A DNA stretch of 64,000 bases from Streptococcus gallolyticus. Its GTDB lineage: Bacteria > Bacillota > Bacilli > Lactobacillales > Streptococcaceae. The first letter of the stretch is position 1. Each line of letters starts with the position of its first letter. The position numbers were made by a program, and so were the translations under genes. The DNA lies in NCBI GenBank assembly GCA_019794795.1, contig JAIMFC010000008.1, positions 1 to 64,000 on the forward strand, read 5' to 3'. Under the pieces are notes generated by a model, which searched no databases, was not told where the DNA came from, and was given only the letters and a program-made list of their open reading frames with translations. Of the stretch, positions 9,065 through 18,221 are shown in pieces.

Positions 9065-10312
9065 ATGAAAAGTGTACTTAAGAATAAGTTGTATCTAGCA
9101 ACTTTTACTGCAGACATGATTTCGAATTTTGGGGACTCGCTCTATTATTTAGCTTTGATGAATTATGTTTTACTGTTACCAAATCCAAGTTTAGGTATCA
9201 GCTTAGTAACCTCATCAGAGTCGCTTCCATTGTTAACGCGGTTTCTCATGGGGATGCTGGCAGATAAGACGGAGAAGAAAATTCAAACTATCTTAGGAAC
9301 TCAGCTTTTCCGAGCAGTTTTATATGTCATCGTCGGTCTATCAATGGGATTTACTCCGGCTTTGTGGATTGTCATTGTGGCAGTGGTGGCTAATCTGTTT
9401 GCGGATATTTCGGGGCAGTATGAGTCTTACTTGTTTACTCCGCTTAGTCTACGCATTGTATTAGATGAAGATCGTGAAGGGGCTATGGCTTTTCGTCAAG
9501 CTGCGGGTTCTATTTTGCAAATTGGTTTTCAAGCTAGTGGGGCGATGTTAATTGGCTTGATGACCTATCAACATTTAGCGTTTTTCAACGCAGGAACATT
9601 TGTAATTTGTGTTTTGATTACTCTTGGCATTCGTCCAGCCTTGAATAAATTATTGCAAGACAATCCTCTGAAGATAACTCAACAAGAAGAGGCTGCCAAA
9701 GGTTTAGTTGACAACTTGCGCCGCTCTCTTAAGGATACTTTGACTACAATTAAAAATGTGCCGGTCCTTCAATCTAGTGTCTTTGTCATCATGGGAATTA
9801 ATGCCGTTGGATCGACCTTGGATATCTTGGTGTTGGCAACGATTAAAGATTTTAGCGACTTTATTTTCATCAATCCGTCAGCCACTATTGCAACGATTTC
9901 AATTATCTTTCTTGTGGGAAATATTTTGGGCTCTCTCTTGTGTACAAGTCTTTTCAAACATTTTGAAATTCTACCAATGCTTAATATGACCTTGGTTTTA
10001 TTAGTAGTATTTTTCACTGCCTTGTTTTTCCATCAATTTTATGTTGCAGTTCTGGTTATATTTCCGGCGGCCTTTGTCTTAGGTGGGGGAAATCCAAAAT
10101 TTGCGGCCTTGATGTATCGTGTCATTCCTGAAGAAAAATTGGCAACAGTTGGCTCTGGCATTGACACAGTTTTGACCATGGGAATGGTGATTAGTAAGAC
10201 AGTTTTATCTGGACTTGTCTTGGTGCTCACTGCCCAACAGATTTCCTTGCTCTATCTCTTGCTTTCTGTAGGACTTTTGGCGTATACTATTAAAAACACA
10301 GCAAAAAGTTAA
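9065..10312 (+). CDS. MFS transporter (drug or metabolite exporter type)
   Basis: This protein of about 415 residues has roughly 12 hydrophobic segments and the layout of the major facilitator superfamily. The loop after helix 2 reads GMLADKTEKK, a variant of the MFS motif A. The substrate cannot be told from sequence. ATG 9065 is chosen over an upstream TTG because AAGAGG lies 7 nt before it. A gene for a large ArsR-like regulator follows 30 nt later, which suggests a locally regulated efflux unit. Confidence 0.82.
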   Translation: MKSVLKNKLYLATFTADMISNFGDSLYYLALMNYVLLLPNPSLGISLVTSSESLPLLTRFLMGMLADKTEKKIQTILGTQLFRAVLYVIVGLSMGFTPALWIVIVAVVANLFADISGQYESYLFTPLSLRIVLDEDREGAMAFRQAAGSILQIGFQASGAMLIGLMTYQHLAFFNAGTFVICVLITLGIRPALNKLLQDNPLKITQQEEAAKGLVDNLRRSLKDTLTTIKNVPVLQSSVFVIMGINAVGSTLDILVLATIKDFSDFIFINPSATIATISIIFLVGNILGSLLCTSLFKHFEILPMLNMTLVLLVVFFTALFFHQFYVAVLVIFPAAFVLGGGNPKFAALMYRVIPEEKLATVGSGIDTVLTMGMVISKTVLSGLVLVLTAQQISLLYLLLSVGLLAYTIKNTAKS

Positions 10313-10342
10313 ATAATCATTGAAATTTGAGAAAAGGAGTCT

Positions 10343-11380
10343 ATGATGACCTACCATTATCAAGCTATTCGGAGCGAAATTTTTGAGAAGACTATGCTTC
10401 CAACTCTGTCTTATGCACCTGAGGATAGGGAGTGGGATTTTACTCAGAAGGAGTCTTCTATTTTAGCTGATGATTTTGCAATCTTGGATGAACTTTATCA
10501 ACTTTTTCTTCCTTATCAAGGGGAGTTGCGTACCTATCATTTTATGGGGGAAGGCATCGGTATTCTGACGACTGCCTATCTTTACCTGTTAAATCAAGGA
10601 CATGATCCACAGAGCATGGAAGATTTCCATGAGTTGGTGCTGGCTATGACGGAGGAAGATATTGACTATTGCCTGCGCTTTATGCTTAGAGGAAGTGGTG
10701 TCAGCGAGGACTTGGGCAAGTCATTTTTAGAATTACTGGAAGAAGTGCCTTGGAAACCAGAAACTAAATGGCGATTTTTGATTTACACACAAGCTCCATT
10801 GGAAAATCTTAGAAAAACGGTGAACTTATCGCGCGAATTACAGCCTTTGTATCAGCCTTATTTTGAAAAAGCTGCAGCCGAGCGCCAGTTTTTTGCCAAT
10901 CATCTTTCGATGGATAAGTTATTTGCAGAGGCGGATGTTCTCAAGGCGATTCAGCATGAGCAGTTGCAAACAGATGCGCAGCTGATCATTTTAAGTTCTT
11001 GGTTTATCCGTCTTATGCTGATTCCTATTGATGAGTTTTCAGAGGGGTTCAAAACTTTTGTGGTGCTTTCTTGTAAGATAGACCAAGTCCTGTTGTCGCA
11101 TAGGGAATTGGACGAGGATAATTTTAATTCAGTATTGAAAAGTTTGAGCGATTTGACCCGCTACAAGGTTCTAGTAGCCTTGACTCAGCCCCATGTCAAG
11201 GGGAAAGATATTGCGGCAGAACTGGGAATTAGCAGCGCGGCCGTTTCCTTTCATCGGCAAAAACTCATGAACGCTATGCTTTTAATGGTTAACGATAGTG
11301 ATAAGGCTGTTAAATATGATGCCAATAAGGATTTGCTGCGTTCAGTCATTGAAAAGTTGAAAGTAGATTTTTCTCTTTGA
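10343..11380 (+). CDS. ArsR-like winged-helix transcriptional regulator
   Basis: This 345-aa protein is far longer than classical 100-residue ArsR repressors. A winged-helix domain sits near the C-terminus at about 265-315; its recognition part reads KDIAAELGISSAAVSFHRQKL, typical of ArsR-type helix-turn-helix regions. The first 250 residues are an uncharacterised, probably ligand-sensing domain. The gene follows the MFS transporter within 30 nt and has AAAAGGAG before the ATG, so it most likely controls that transporter. A second in-frame ATG directly follows the first; either may be used. Confidence 0.75.
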   Translation: MMTYHYQAIRSEIFEKTMLPTLSYAPEDREWDFTQKESSILADDFAILDELYQLFLPYQGELRTYHFMGEGIGILTTAYLYLLNQGHDPQSMEDFHELVLAMTEEDIDYCLRFMLRGSGVSEDLGKSFLELLEEVPWKPETKWRFLIYTQAPLENLRKTVNLSRELQPLYQPYFEKAAAERQFFANHLSMDKLFAEADVLKAIQHEQLQTDAQLIILSSWFIRLMLIPIDEFSEGFKTFVVLSCKIDQVLLSHRELDEDNFNSVLKSLSDLTRYKVLVALTQPHVKGKDIAAELGISSAAVSFHRQKLMNAMLLMVNDSDKAVKYDANKDLLRSVIEKLKVDFSL

Positions 11381-11393
11381 GACAGAACATAGT

Positions 11394-11417
11394 ACACGAC
11401 TTCGATCGTGTTTTTTT
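11394..11417 (+). terminator. Terminator after the MFS-regulator unit
   Basis: ACACGA and TCGTGT form a 6-bp stem around a CTTCGA loop, followed by seven Ts. Confidence 0.8.
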
Positions 11418-11449
11418 ACTGATCAAATAAAGGAAGTGAGGCAGATTTG

Positions 11450-11458
11450 TGGTATAAT
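11450..11458 (+). promoter_or_regulatory. rnc operon extended -10 promoter
   Basis: TGG-TATAAT is a consensus extended -10 element. It lies 138 nt before the rnc ATG and leaves a long untranslated leader. Confidence 0.7.
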
Positions 11459-11464
11459 AAGGAG

Positions 11465-11596
11465 ACTGACAGCATGGCTGTCGGGCGAAACTTTTCAGGA
11501 AAAAGCATGTGTTTACGAGTTAGTGCTACTTAGTGCTAGCTAGCTTGTTTTTGCCTAAAAAGTTGTACATGTCCTCGTCTGAATAAAGGAGTTTTT
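11465..11596 (+). promoter_or_regulatory. Structured 5' leader of rnc
   Basis: The leader holds a small hairpin (GACAGC-ATG-GCTGTC) and a long-range stem. In that stem, 11489-11506 (AACTTTTC, AGG, AAAAAGC) pairs with 11543-11564 (GCTTGTTTTT, GCCT, AAAAAGTT) with few mismatches, enclosing about 36 nt. An extended double-stranded RNA in the mRNA for RNase III would suit self-cleavage feedback, as known for E. coli rnc. That function is inferred here. Confidence 0.5.
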
Positions 11597-12283
11597 ATGG
11601 AAAACTTACGAGAAAATTTAGCAAAGAATTTTGGGATTCATGTCCAAGATTTGAGTCTTTTTGAGACAGCTTTTACCCACACCTCTTACGCAAATGAGCA
11701 CCGCCTTCTAAAAATTTCACATAATGAACGCTTGGAATTTTTAGGAGACGCTGTTCTACAACTGATCATATCTCAATACCTGTACAAACGGTATCCGCAA
11801 AAGCCAGAGGGCGAAATGTCCAAAATGCGCTCTAGCTTTGTGCGTGAGGAAAGTTTGGCAGGCTTTTCGCGTTCTTGTGGCTTTGATACTTACCTTCTCT
11901 TGGGAAAAGGGGAGGAAAAATCAGGTGGTCGCAATCGTGAAACCATTTTAGGGGATGCCTTTGAAGCATTTTTAGGTGCCCTTCTTTTGGATCAAGGTGT
12001 TGAAGTAGTGGAAAAATTCCTCTACCAAGTCATGATTCCCCATCTTGAAAATGGGACTTTTGAGCGTGTCACAGACTATAAGACTATTTTGCAGGAATTA
12101 TTGCAGGTTAACGGCGAGATTGATATTGTCTACAAAGTTGTTACGGAGACAGGACCTGCTCATGAAAAGACCTTTGAAGTGGAAGTTTCTGCAGATCATC
12201 AGGTCATCGGTCACGGTAGCGGACGCTCTAAAAAATTGGCAGAGCAAGCTGCCGCTAAGAATGCTGTGGAGGCTCGTTCTTAA
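11597..12283 (+). CDS. rnc: Ribonuclease III
   Basis: RNase III cuts double-stranded RNA and processes rRNA precursors and regulatory RNAs. The 228-aa protein has the N-terminal endonuclease domain with the family signature NERLEFLGD (43-51) and a second acidic cluster in [12 protein letters not shown]-terminal double-stranded-RNA-binding domain covers about 155-225 and ends in the usual lysine/alanine-rich segment. AAAGGAG precedes the ATG. It is first in the rnc-smc-HAD-ftsY operon, and its stop shares a base with the smc start. Confidence 0.97.
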   Translation: MENLRENLAKNFGIHVQDLSLFETAFTHTSYANEHRLLKISHNERLEFLGDAVLQLIISQYLYKRYPQKPEGEMSKMRSSFVREESLAGFSRSCGFDTYLLLGKGEEKSGGRNRETILGDAFEAFLGALLLDQGVEVVEKFLYQVMIPHLENGTFERVTDYKTILQELLQVNGEIDIVYKVVTETGPAHEKTFEVEVSADHQVIGHGSGRSKKLAEQAAAKNAVEARS

Positions 12284-15200
12284 TGTATTTGAAATCAATT
12301 GAAATGCAGGGATTTAAGTCCTTTGCTGACAAGACCAAGGTGGTTTTTGACCAAGGTGTTACAGCTGTTGTAGGTCCAAATGGCTCGGGTAAATCAAACA
12401 TCACAGAGAGTCTGCGTTGGGCCTTGGGCGAATCATCTGCTAAGAGTCTTCGTGGTGGAAAAATGCCTGATGTCATCTTTGCTGGTACCCAAAATCGTAA
12501 GCCACTGAACTATGCTTCTGTAGCAGTAACTTTGGATAATAGCAAGGGCTTCATTGCCAATCGTTCCAAGGAAATCAAAGTAGAACGTCATATTTATCGC
12601 TCAGGAGATAGTGAATATCTGATTGATGGGCAAAAGGTAAGGTTGCGCGATATTCATGATCTCTTTATGGATACAGGTTTAGGGCGTGATTCTTTCTCGA
12701 TTATTTCCCAAGGTCGAGTGGAAGCGATTTTCAACTCCAAGCCAGAGGAACGTCGTGCTATTTTTGAAGAAGCGGCGGGTGTCTTGAAATACAAGACGCG
12801 CAAGAAAGAAACAGAAACAAAATTAGCGCAGACGCAGGATAATTTGGATCGTTTAGAAGATATTATCTATGAATTAGATAACCAGGTGAAGCCATTGGAA
12901 AAACAAGCTCAGATTGCCAAGCGGTTTCTAGACTTAGACGGGAAGCGTAGTGAACTCTACTTGGATGTTTTGGTAGAGCAAATTCGTCGTGGTCGTGCTG
13001 ATTTAACCGAAAAAGAAGAAAAATTGGCGGCGATAAAGGCTGAGTTGGCTGAATACTATGCCCAGCGTGATCAATTGGAACAGGAAAATCAAGCGCTCAA
13101 AGGGAAACGCCATCAGTTGTCGGAAACCATTAATCAGCAACAGGTCAGCCTCTTAGATGTGACCCGCTTAGTCAGCGATTTGGAGCGGAAAATTGAAGTT
13201 CACAAGCTAGAATCAAGCCAAAATGAGTCTAGCAAACAAGATGCTCAAGCACGTTTGGATAATTTGTCGGAAAAACTGGCAACATTACGCCAAGAGGTGA
13301 TAGAAAAGCAGTCGCAGGAAGTGATTTTGGAAAAAGACTTGCAGGTTGTGAGAGAAAAGTTGGTTCAAGTTTCGCAAGAAATTGCTCATTTTTCAGAAGA
13401 CCCAGACCAAGTGATCGAGCATTTGCGGGAACAATTTGTCAAGGTCATGCAGACCGAAGCGGACAAATCCAATGCCTTAACCAAGCTGGAGCAGGACATT
13501 GCCAATCAAATTCACCAGTCTGAGAGTCAGTCTCAGGAGTTAGCCAAATTAGAAGAGGATAGACGGACGACTGAGCAGGCCTTGCAGGAGAGTCAGCGTC
13601 ATGTGACGGAAGCGGAAGATAATCTCAAGTCACTTTTGGCAAACTATGAAGCTTGTCGCAGAGAAGTAGCTGAAGCAGAAAATCGTTACCAGCAGGAGCA
13701 AGCAAGGATGTTTGACTTGCTGGATCAGGTTAAAGCAAAACGTGCTCGCCAAACGAGTTTGGAAGCTATTTTGAAAAATCACTCAAACTTCTATGCGGGT
13801 GTCAAGGCAGTCTTACAGGCTAAGGACCAACTTAGCGGGATTATCGGAGCTGTCAGTGAGAATCTGACCTTTGATACTCAGTACCAAATGGCCTTGGAAA
13901 TTGCTCTTGGTGGTGCTAGTCAGAATATCATTGTAGAAGATGAAGCGACAGCTAAAGATGCTATTTCTTTCCTTAAGAGGAATCGTCAAGGGCGGGCGAC
14001 CTTCCTACCTTTGACCACTATTAAGCCACGTCACATGACGGCTCAGTCTTTGCAGGCTTTGGAAGCGATAGCGGGTTATTTAGGGACGGCGGCAGATTTG
14101 GTGACTTACCAACCTCGTTTGGCAACAATTTTCCAGAATTTATTGGGAGCGGTAGCAATTTTTGATACCATTGACCATGCCAATGAAGCTGCGCGTGCAA
14201 CACGCTTTCAGGTTAGAATTGTGACCTTGGATGGCTCAGAGATTCGTCCCGGCGGAGCTTTCGCAGGTGGTGCCAATCGTAATCAGAATACCACTTTTAT
14301 CAAGCCAGAACTAGATGAGTTAGTGTCGGAAATTGACAGTTTATCCACTGAACTTCGCCGTCAAGAAATGGCGGTGGCAGATGTAAAAGAGAATTTGGAT
14401 GAACTACGCAACCGCTTAGAAAATATCAAATCAGAGGGCGAAGAAGCTCGTCTAACTGAACAAAAAGTACGTATTTCTCACGAGCAAATTCAAGAGCGCA
14501 TGTCAGATTTAGATCGCCTTTATAACTTGCAAGTTGGACAAATTTCCGGTGGAAATCTGACTGAAATGCAGAGCTTGCAAACTCAAATCCAGGCTGATTT
14601 GGCTGATTTGGCACAAAAGAAATTGGACCTCAACCAACAAATCGATGAGGTCAAGAACAACCGTGATGCCATTCAAGAGCAATTGCAAAGCTTACAAGCT
14701 AGCCAGTCTCAGTTGAGGGTCGAAGAAAATCAACTGGCAGGTGAAATTCGTTTTACTCAAATGGAAGCCAAACGTTTGCGTGACGAGATTACAAGTGCTG
14801 AGCAGGAGACCTCCCTCTTACAAGCAGTGATTGACCAAAAAATGGAAGCCTTGGATGATACAAATTTGGAGGTCTTGGAAGAACAGTTGGTTCAAGCCCA
14901 GACCAAAAAAGAAGAAATTAGCCAAGCTCTTGTTCGTTTTAAATTTGAAATGGACGATATTGAAGGCCAATTAGATGACTTGGAAGGGCGCTTGGAGCAG
15001 GCTCGACTAAAAAATGATGACTTTATTCGCAGCCAGGCTAAGTTAGAGGCGGATGTAGAGCAAGTCGGACAAAAATTGCGTGGTCTCGTTTTGAACTTGA
15101 CAGAGAACTTCAAGATGAGTTTTGATGAAGCCAGTCAGACAGCTAAGCAGTTGGAAGATTTGGTCCGTGCAGAAAAAGAATTGAAAGACTTAGAGCGAGC

Positions 15201-15816
15201 TATCCGCGCCTTGGGACCAGTCAATTTAGATGCCATTGAGCAATATGATGAAGTTCACAGTCGTTTGGAATTTTTATCTAGTCAGCGTGAAGATGTCTTG
15301 TCTGCGCGTGATTTGCTTTTGGCGACCATCAATGACATGGACGATGAAGTCAAGGAGCGTTTCAAAGTGACCTTTGATGCTATTCGTGAGTCCTTCCAGC
15401 TGACCTTCAAGCAGATGTTTGGTGGCGGTTCGGCGGATTTGATCTTGACTTCTAGTGATCTGTTGACAGCAGGTGTAGAGATTTCTGTTCAGCCTCCTGG
15501 CAAGAAAATTCAGTCTCTCAATCTGATGTCTGGTGGGGAGAAGGCTCTCTCGGCTTTGGCTCTGCTATTTTCGATTATCCGTGTCAAGACGATTCCATTT
15601 GTGATTTTGGATGAAGTTGAAGCAGCCTTGGATGAAGCCAATGTCAAGCGTTTTGGGGACTATCTCAATCGTTTTGATAAGTCAAGTCAATTTATCGTTG
15701 TGACCCACCGTAAGGGAACAATGGCAGCTGCAGATGCGATTTACGGAGTAACTATGCAAGAATCAGGTGTCTCTAAAATCGTTTCTGTTAAACTAAAAGA
15801 TGTAGAAAAATTATAA
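12283..15816 (+). CDS. smc: Chromosome segregation protein SMC
   Basis: SMC is the ATP-driven DNA loop-extruding subunit of bacterial condensin and works with ScpA and ScpB. The 1177-aa protein is full length. It has Walker A GPNGSGKSN (31-39), two long coiled coils, a hinge at about 500-660 with a glycine-rich segment, signature MSGGEKALSALAL near 1085 and Walker B VILDEVEAALDEA near 1105. The start overlaps the rnc stop by one base (TAATG), which points to coupled translation. scpA and scpB are not in the window. Confidence 0.98.
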   Translation: MYLKSIEMQGFKSFADKTKVVFDQGVTAVVGPNGSGKSNITESLRWALGESSAKSLRGGKMPDVIFAGTQNRKPLNYASVAVTLDNSKGFIANRSKEIKVERHIYRSGDSEYLIDGQKVRLRDIHDLFMDTGLGRDSFSIISQGRVEAIFNSKPEERRAIFEEAAGVLKYKTRKKETETKLAQTQDNLDRLEDIIYELDNQVKPLEKQAQIAKRFLDLDGKRSELYLDVLVEQIRRGRADLTEKEEKLAAIKAELAEYYAQRDQLEQENQALKGKRHQLSETINQQQVSLLDVTRLVSDLERKIEVHKLESSQNESSKQDAQARLDNLSEKLATLRQEVIEKQSQEVILEKDLQVVREKLVQVSQEIAHFSEDPDQVIEHLREQFVKVMQTEADKSNALTKLEQDIANQIHQSESQSQELAKLEEDRRTTEQALQESQRHVTEAEDNLKSLLANYEACRREVAEAENRYQQEQARMFDLLDQVKAKRARQTSLEAILKNHSNFYAGVKAVLQAKDQLSGIIGAVSENLTFDTQYQMALEIALGGASQNIIVEDEATAKDAISFLKRNRQGRATFLPLTTIKPRHMTAQSLQALEAIAGYLGTAADLVTYQPRLATIFQNLLGAVAIFDTIDHANEAARATRFQVRIVTLDGSEIRPGGAFAGGANRNQNTTFIKPELDELVSEIDSLSTELRRQEMAVADVKENLDELRNRLENIKSEGEEARLTEQKVRISHEQIQERMSDLDRLYNLQVGQISGGNLTEMQSLQTQIQADLADLAQKKLDLNQQIDEVKNNRDAIQEQLQSLQASQSQLRVEENQLAGEIRFTQMEAKRLRDEITSAEQETSLLQAVIDQKMEALDDTNLEVLEEQLVQAQTKKEEISQALVRFKFEMDDIEGQLDDLEGRLEQARLKNDDFIRSQAKLEADVEQVGQKLRGLVLNLTENFKMSFDEASQTAKQLEDLVRAEKELKDLERAIRALGPVNLDAIEQYDEVHSRLEFLSSQREDVLSARDLLLATINDMDDEVKERFKVTFDAIRESFQLTFKQMFGGGSADLILTSSDLLTAGVEISVQPPGKKIQSLNLMSGGEKALSALALLFSIIRVKTIPFVILDEVEAALDEANVKRFGDYLNRFDKSSQFIVVTHRKGTMAAADAIYGVTMQESGVSKIVSVKLKDVEKL

Positions 15817-15817
15817 G

Positions 15818-16624
15818 ATGAAAAAAATTCTAGCAAGTGATATGGACGGTACTTTCTTGAAATCCGACCATACTTTTGACAAGGAGTCCTTCCGTGTATT
15901 TTTAGACAGCTGCAAAGAAAAAAATATCCTCTTTGTAGCAGCCAGCGGTCGTCCTCTGCTTAGTTTGGAGAAATTATTTGCCGGTTTTGAAGAAGATATG
16001 GCCTTTGTAGCAGAAAATGGTTCAATTATTTCCTACCAAGGTCAGATTATTTTTGAGGATCAGCCGATTCCTCAAGAAACCTATCTTGACATTGTGAGAG
16101 GAATTGAAGAGGGGCCCTATGGAAGTCAAGGTTTAACAGTCTTGTCTGGTCGCAAAGGGGCCTATATGCTGAAAGAAAGCCATCCAGAATATTTTAAATT
16201 GATTTCTCAGTTTTATGTCAATACCCAACGTGTGGCTTCTTTTGATGAAGTGACGGAACCCATTGTCAAAATGGTAGCTGCTTTTCCAGATGAAGATATG
16301 GCTCAAGCACAAGCTTGGCTCAATCAAACATTTCCGGAAGTTGTCGCTGTCACGACAGGTGGAGATTCAGTGGATATTATCTTATCTGGTATCCATAAAG
16401 CAGTTGGTTTACAAAAATTATGTGATTATCTTGGAACAACTGCGAAGCAGGTTGTTGCTTTCGGAGATAATCAAAACGACCTAGAAATGCTAGACTTTGC
16501 AGGATTGGCTATTGCGACTGAAAATGCAAAAGAAGAAGTGAAATTACGGGCAGATTGCATTATCGGCCATTGTGACGATGGTGCTGTTCTGACATTTATG
16601 AAGGAGTATGTAAATGAGTATTAA
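15818..16624 (+). CDS. Cof-type HAD-IIB hydrolase (first of three)
   Basis: This 268-aa member of the haloacid dehalogenase superfamily, Cof subgroup, is probably a sugar-phosphate or nucleotide phosphatase. Motif I is DMDGTFLKS with the nucleophile Asp8 and acid/base Asp10; motif IV is GDNQNDLEM near the C-terminus. The gene begins 1 nt after smc ends and its 3' end overlaps the next HAD gene by 11 nt. It resembles that neighbour closely in layout, with shared phrases such as AASGR and FAGFE, so the two are likely tandem paralogues. Confidence 0.88.
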   Translation: MKKILASDMDGTFLKSDHTFDKESFRVFLDSCKEKNILFVAASGRPLLSLEKLFAGFEEDMAFVAENGSIISYQGQIIFEDQPIPQETYLDIVRGIEEGPYGSQGLTVLSGRKGAYMLKESHPEYFKLISQFYVNTQRVASFDEVTEPIVKMVAAFPDEDMAQAQAWLNQTFPEVVAVTTGGDSVDIILSGIHKAVGLQKLCDYLGTTAKQVVAFGDNQNDLEMLDFAGLAIATENAKEEVKLRADCIIGHCDDGAVLTFMKEYVNEY

Positions 16625-17423
16625 ACTAATTGCAACAGACCTAGACGGGACTTTTTTGGACGATCACAGCCAGTTTGACCGCGATCGTTTAGCCAAAGTA
16701 TTACCTGCTCTTCGTGAAAAAGGCATTCAGTTTGTTGCAGCTAGCGGACGCGCCATTGCTTCGCTGGAAAAAGAATTTGCTGGTTTTGAAGACCAGATGA
16801 TTTTCTTGGGGGAAAACGGGACAGTCGTTCGTTCAAAAGATAAGATTTACTATGAAGAAATTATGTCGCGGGACCTTTATCTTACGATTATTCAGAAAAT
16901 TATTGATAGCCATTTTCAAAATGTAGACACCATTCATGCTTCTGGTAAGAAAGGAGCTTATGCTCTGAAAACGATTGGACCCGAATATTTAGCTTTTATG
17001 GAACACTATTATCCACAATTAATGCTAGTAGATGATTTTGAAAATATTGATGACGAGATTTATAAGGTTGGTGCTAATTTTGTTCCAGAAGAGCTAAAAG
17101 CAGCCGCTGAGTGGATTACAGAGACCATTCCAGGGGTAGTTTCTGTGACCAGTGGTTTTGAATGTTTAGATGTCATGTTGGATCATGTGGATAAGGGAAA
17201 TGGCTTGTCCCACTTGTGTGATGCCTTAGGAATTTCCGCAGATCAGGTGTTAGCTTTTGGTGATAATTTCAATGATGTGGGGATGCTTCAGTTTGCAGGT
17301 ACAGCTGTTGTTCCTGAAAATGCACATCCAGAAATCAAAGCACTAGCTGATGAGATTATTGGAGATCATGATACTGGGGCTGTTATGGCCTATATGGAGG
17401 AAATAGCATGTCAATCAAATTAA
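16614..17423 (+). CDS. Cof-type HAD-IIB hydrolase (second of three)
   Basis: This 269-aa HAD phosphatase has motif I DLDGTFLDD (Asp9/Asp11) and motif IV GDNFNDVGM. Its resemblance to the preceding gene (VAASGRAIASLE and a FAGFED segment in matching places) suggests tandem duplication. The start overlaps the upstream gene by 11 nt and the end overlaps the next by 16 nt, so the three phosphatases are tightly coupled. The substrate is unknown. Confidence 0.88.
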   Translation: MSIKLIATDLDGTFLDDHSQFDRDRLAKVLPALREKGIQFVAASGRAIASLEKEFAGFEDQMIFLGENGTVVRSKDKIYYEEIMSRDLYLTIIQKIIDSHFQNVDTIHASGKKGAYALKTIGPEYLAFMEHYYPQLMLVDDFENIDDEIYKVGANFVPEELKAAAEWITETIPGVVSVTSGFECLDVMLDHVDKGNGLSHLCDALGISADQVLAFGDNFNDVGMLQFAGTAVVPENAHPEIKALADEIIGDHDTGAVMAYMEEIACQSN

Positions 17424-18220
17424 TTGCTCTAGATTTAGATGGTACACTTTTAAATAGTCAGAAACAAATTTCTTCTGCTAACAAAAAAGCTCTAAAAAAA
17501 GCGAGCCAAGCAGGTGTTAAGGTCGTTATTACGACTGGTCGTCCCCTACCTGCTGTAGAAGGATTTTTGAAGGAATTAGACCTTATCGGTGACGACCAAT
17601 ACTCTTTAACCTTTAATGGAGGTCTCATTCAGACCAATACTGGAAAAATCATTGACCAGATTGGCTTTGGGATAGAAGAAGTGGTGAAATTGCGTCAGAT
17701 TACACAGGAATTAGACCTGCCACTGGACGTTATTTGTGGTGGTGAGGTCTATGTTTTACCGTCAGCAATTGAGTCTCTCTATCCAAGTCTCAACAATCTT
17801 TTGAATTTTCTACCGACACCATTTGAAAATCTTCCAAAAGATATTTTCTTCAATAAAGCAGTTTCAGCTGCCAGTGCTGAATACCTAGACCAACGCATTC
17901 CAACAATTCCTGTAGCATTGTATGACCAGTTTGAAATTTTCAAATCGCGTGACATTCTTTTGGAATGGAGTCCAAAGGGGGTCCACAAGGCAAGTGGTCT
18001 CGAAAAACTCATTGCCCATCTAGGCTTGACAACTGAGGAAGTGATGACTTGTGGCGATGAGGAAAATGACCTGTCTATGATTGAATGGGCAGGCTTAGGA
18101 GTCTGCATGGCAAATGGTTCGGATAAGGTCAAGGCGCTTGCAAATGTTGTTACCCCCATGACCAACGATGAAGATGCCGTTGCTTGGGCTGTCAACAAAT
18201 ATGTATTAAGCGAGGAATAG
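17408..18220 (+). CDS. Cof-type HAD-IIB hydrolase (third of three, YidA-like)
   Basis: This 270-aa HAD phosphatase has motif I DLDGTLLNS (Asp9/Asp11) and motif IV GDEENDLSM. It is more distant from the other two and closer to the YidA-type sugar phosphatases, with TTGRP in motif II position and FNGG before the cap. It is probably an older paralogue or a separate recruit rather than part of the recent pair. ftsY starts 2 nt downstream. Confidence 0.88.
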   Translation: MSIKLIALDLDGTLLNSQKQISSANKKALKKASQAGVKVVITTGRPLPAVEGFLKELDLIGDDQYSLTFNGGLIQTNTGKIIDQIGFGIEEVVKLRQITQELDLPLDVICGGEVYVLPSAIESLYPSLNNLLNFLPTPFENLPKDIFFNKAVSAASAEYLDQRIPTIPVALYDQFEIFKSRDILLEWSPKGVHKASGLEKLIAHLGLTTEEVMTCGDEENDLSMIEWAGLGVCMANGSDKVKALANVVTPMTNDEDAVAWAVNKYVLSEE

Positions 18221-18221
18221 T

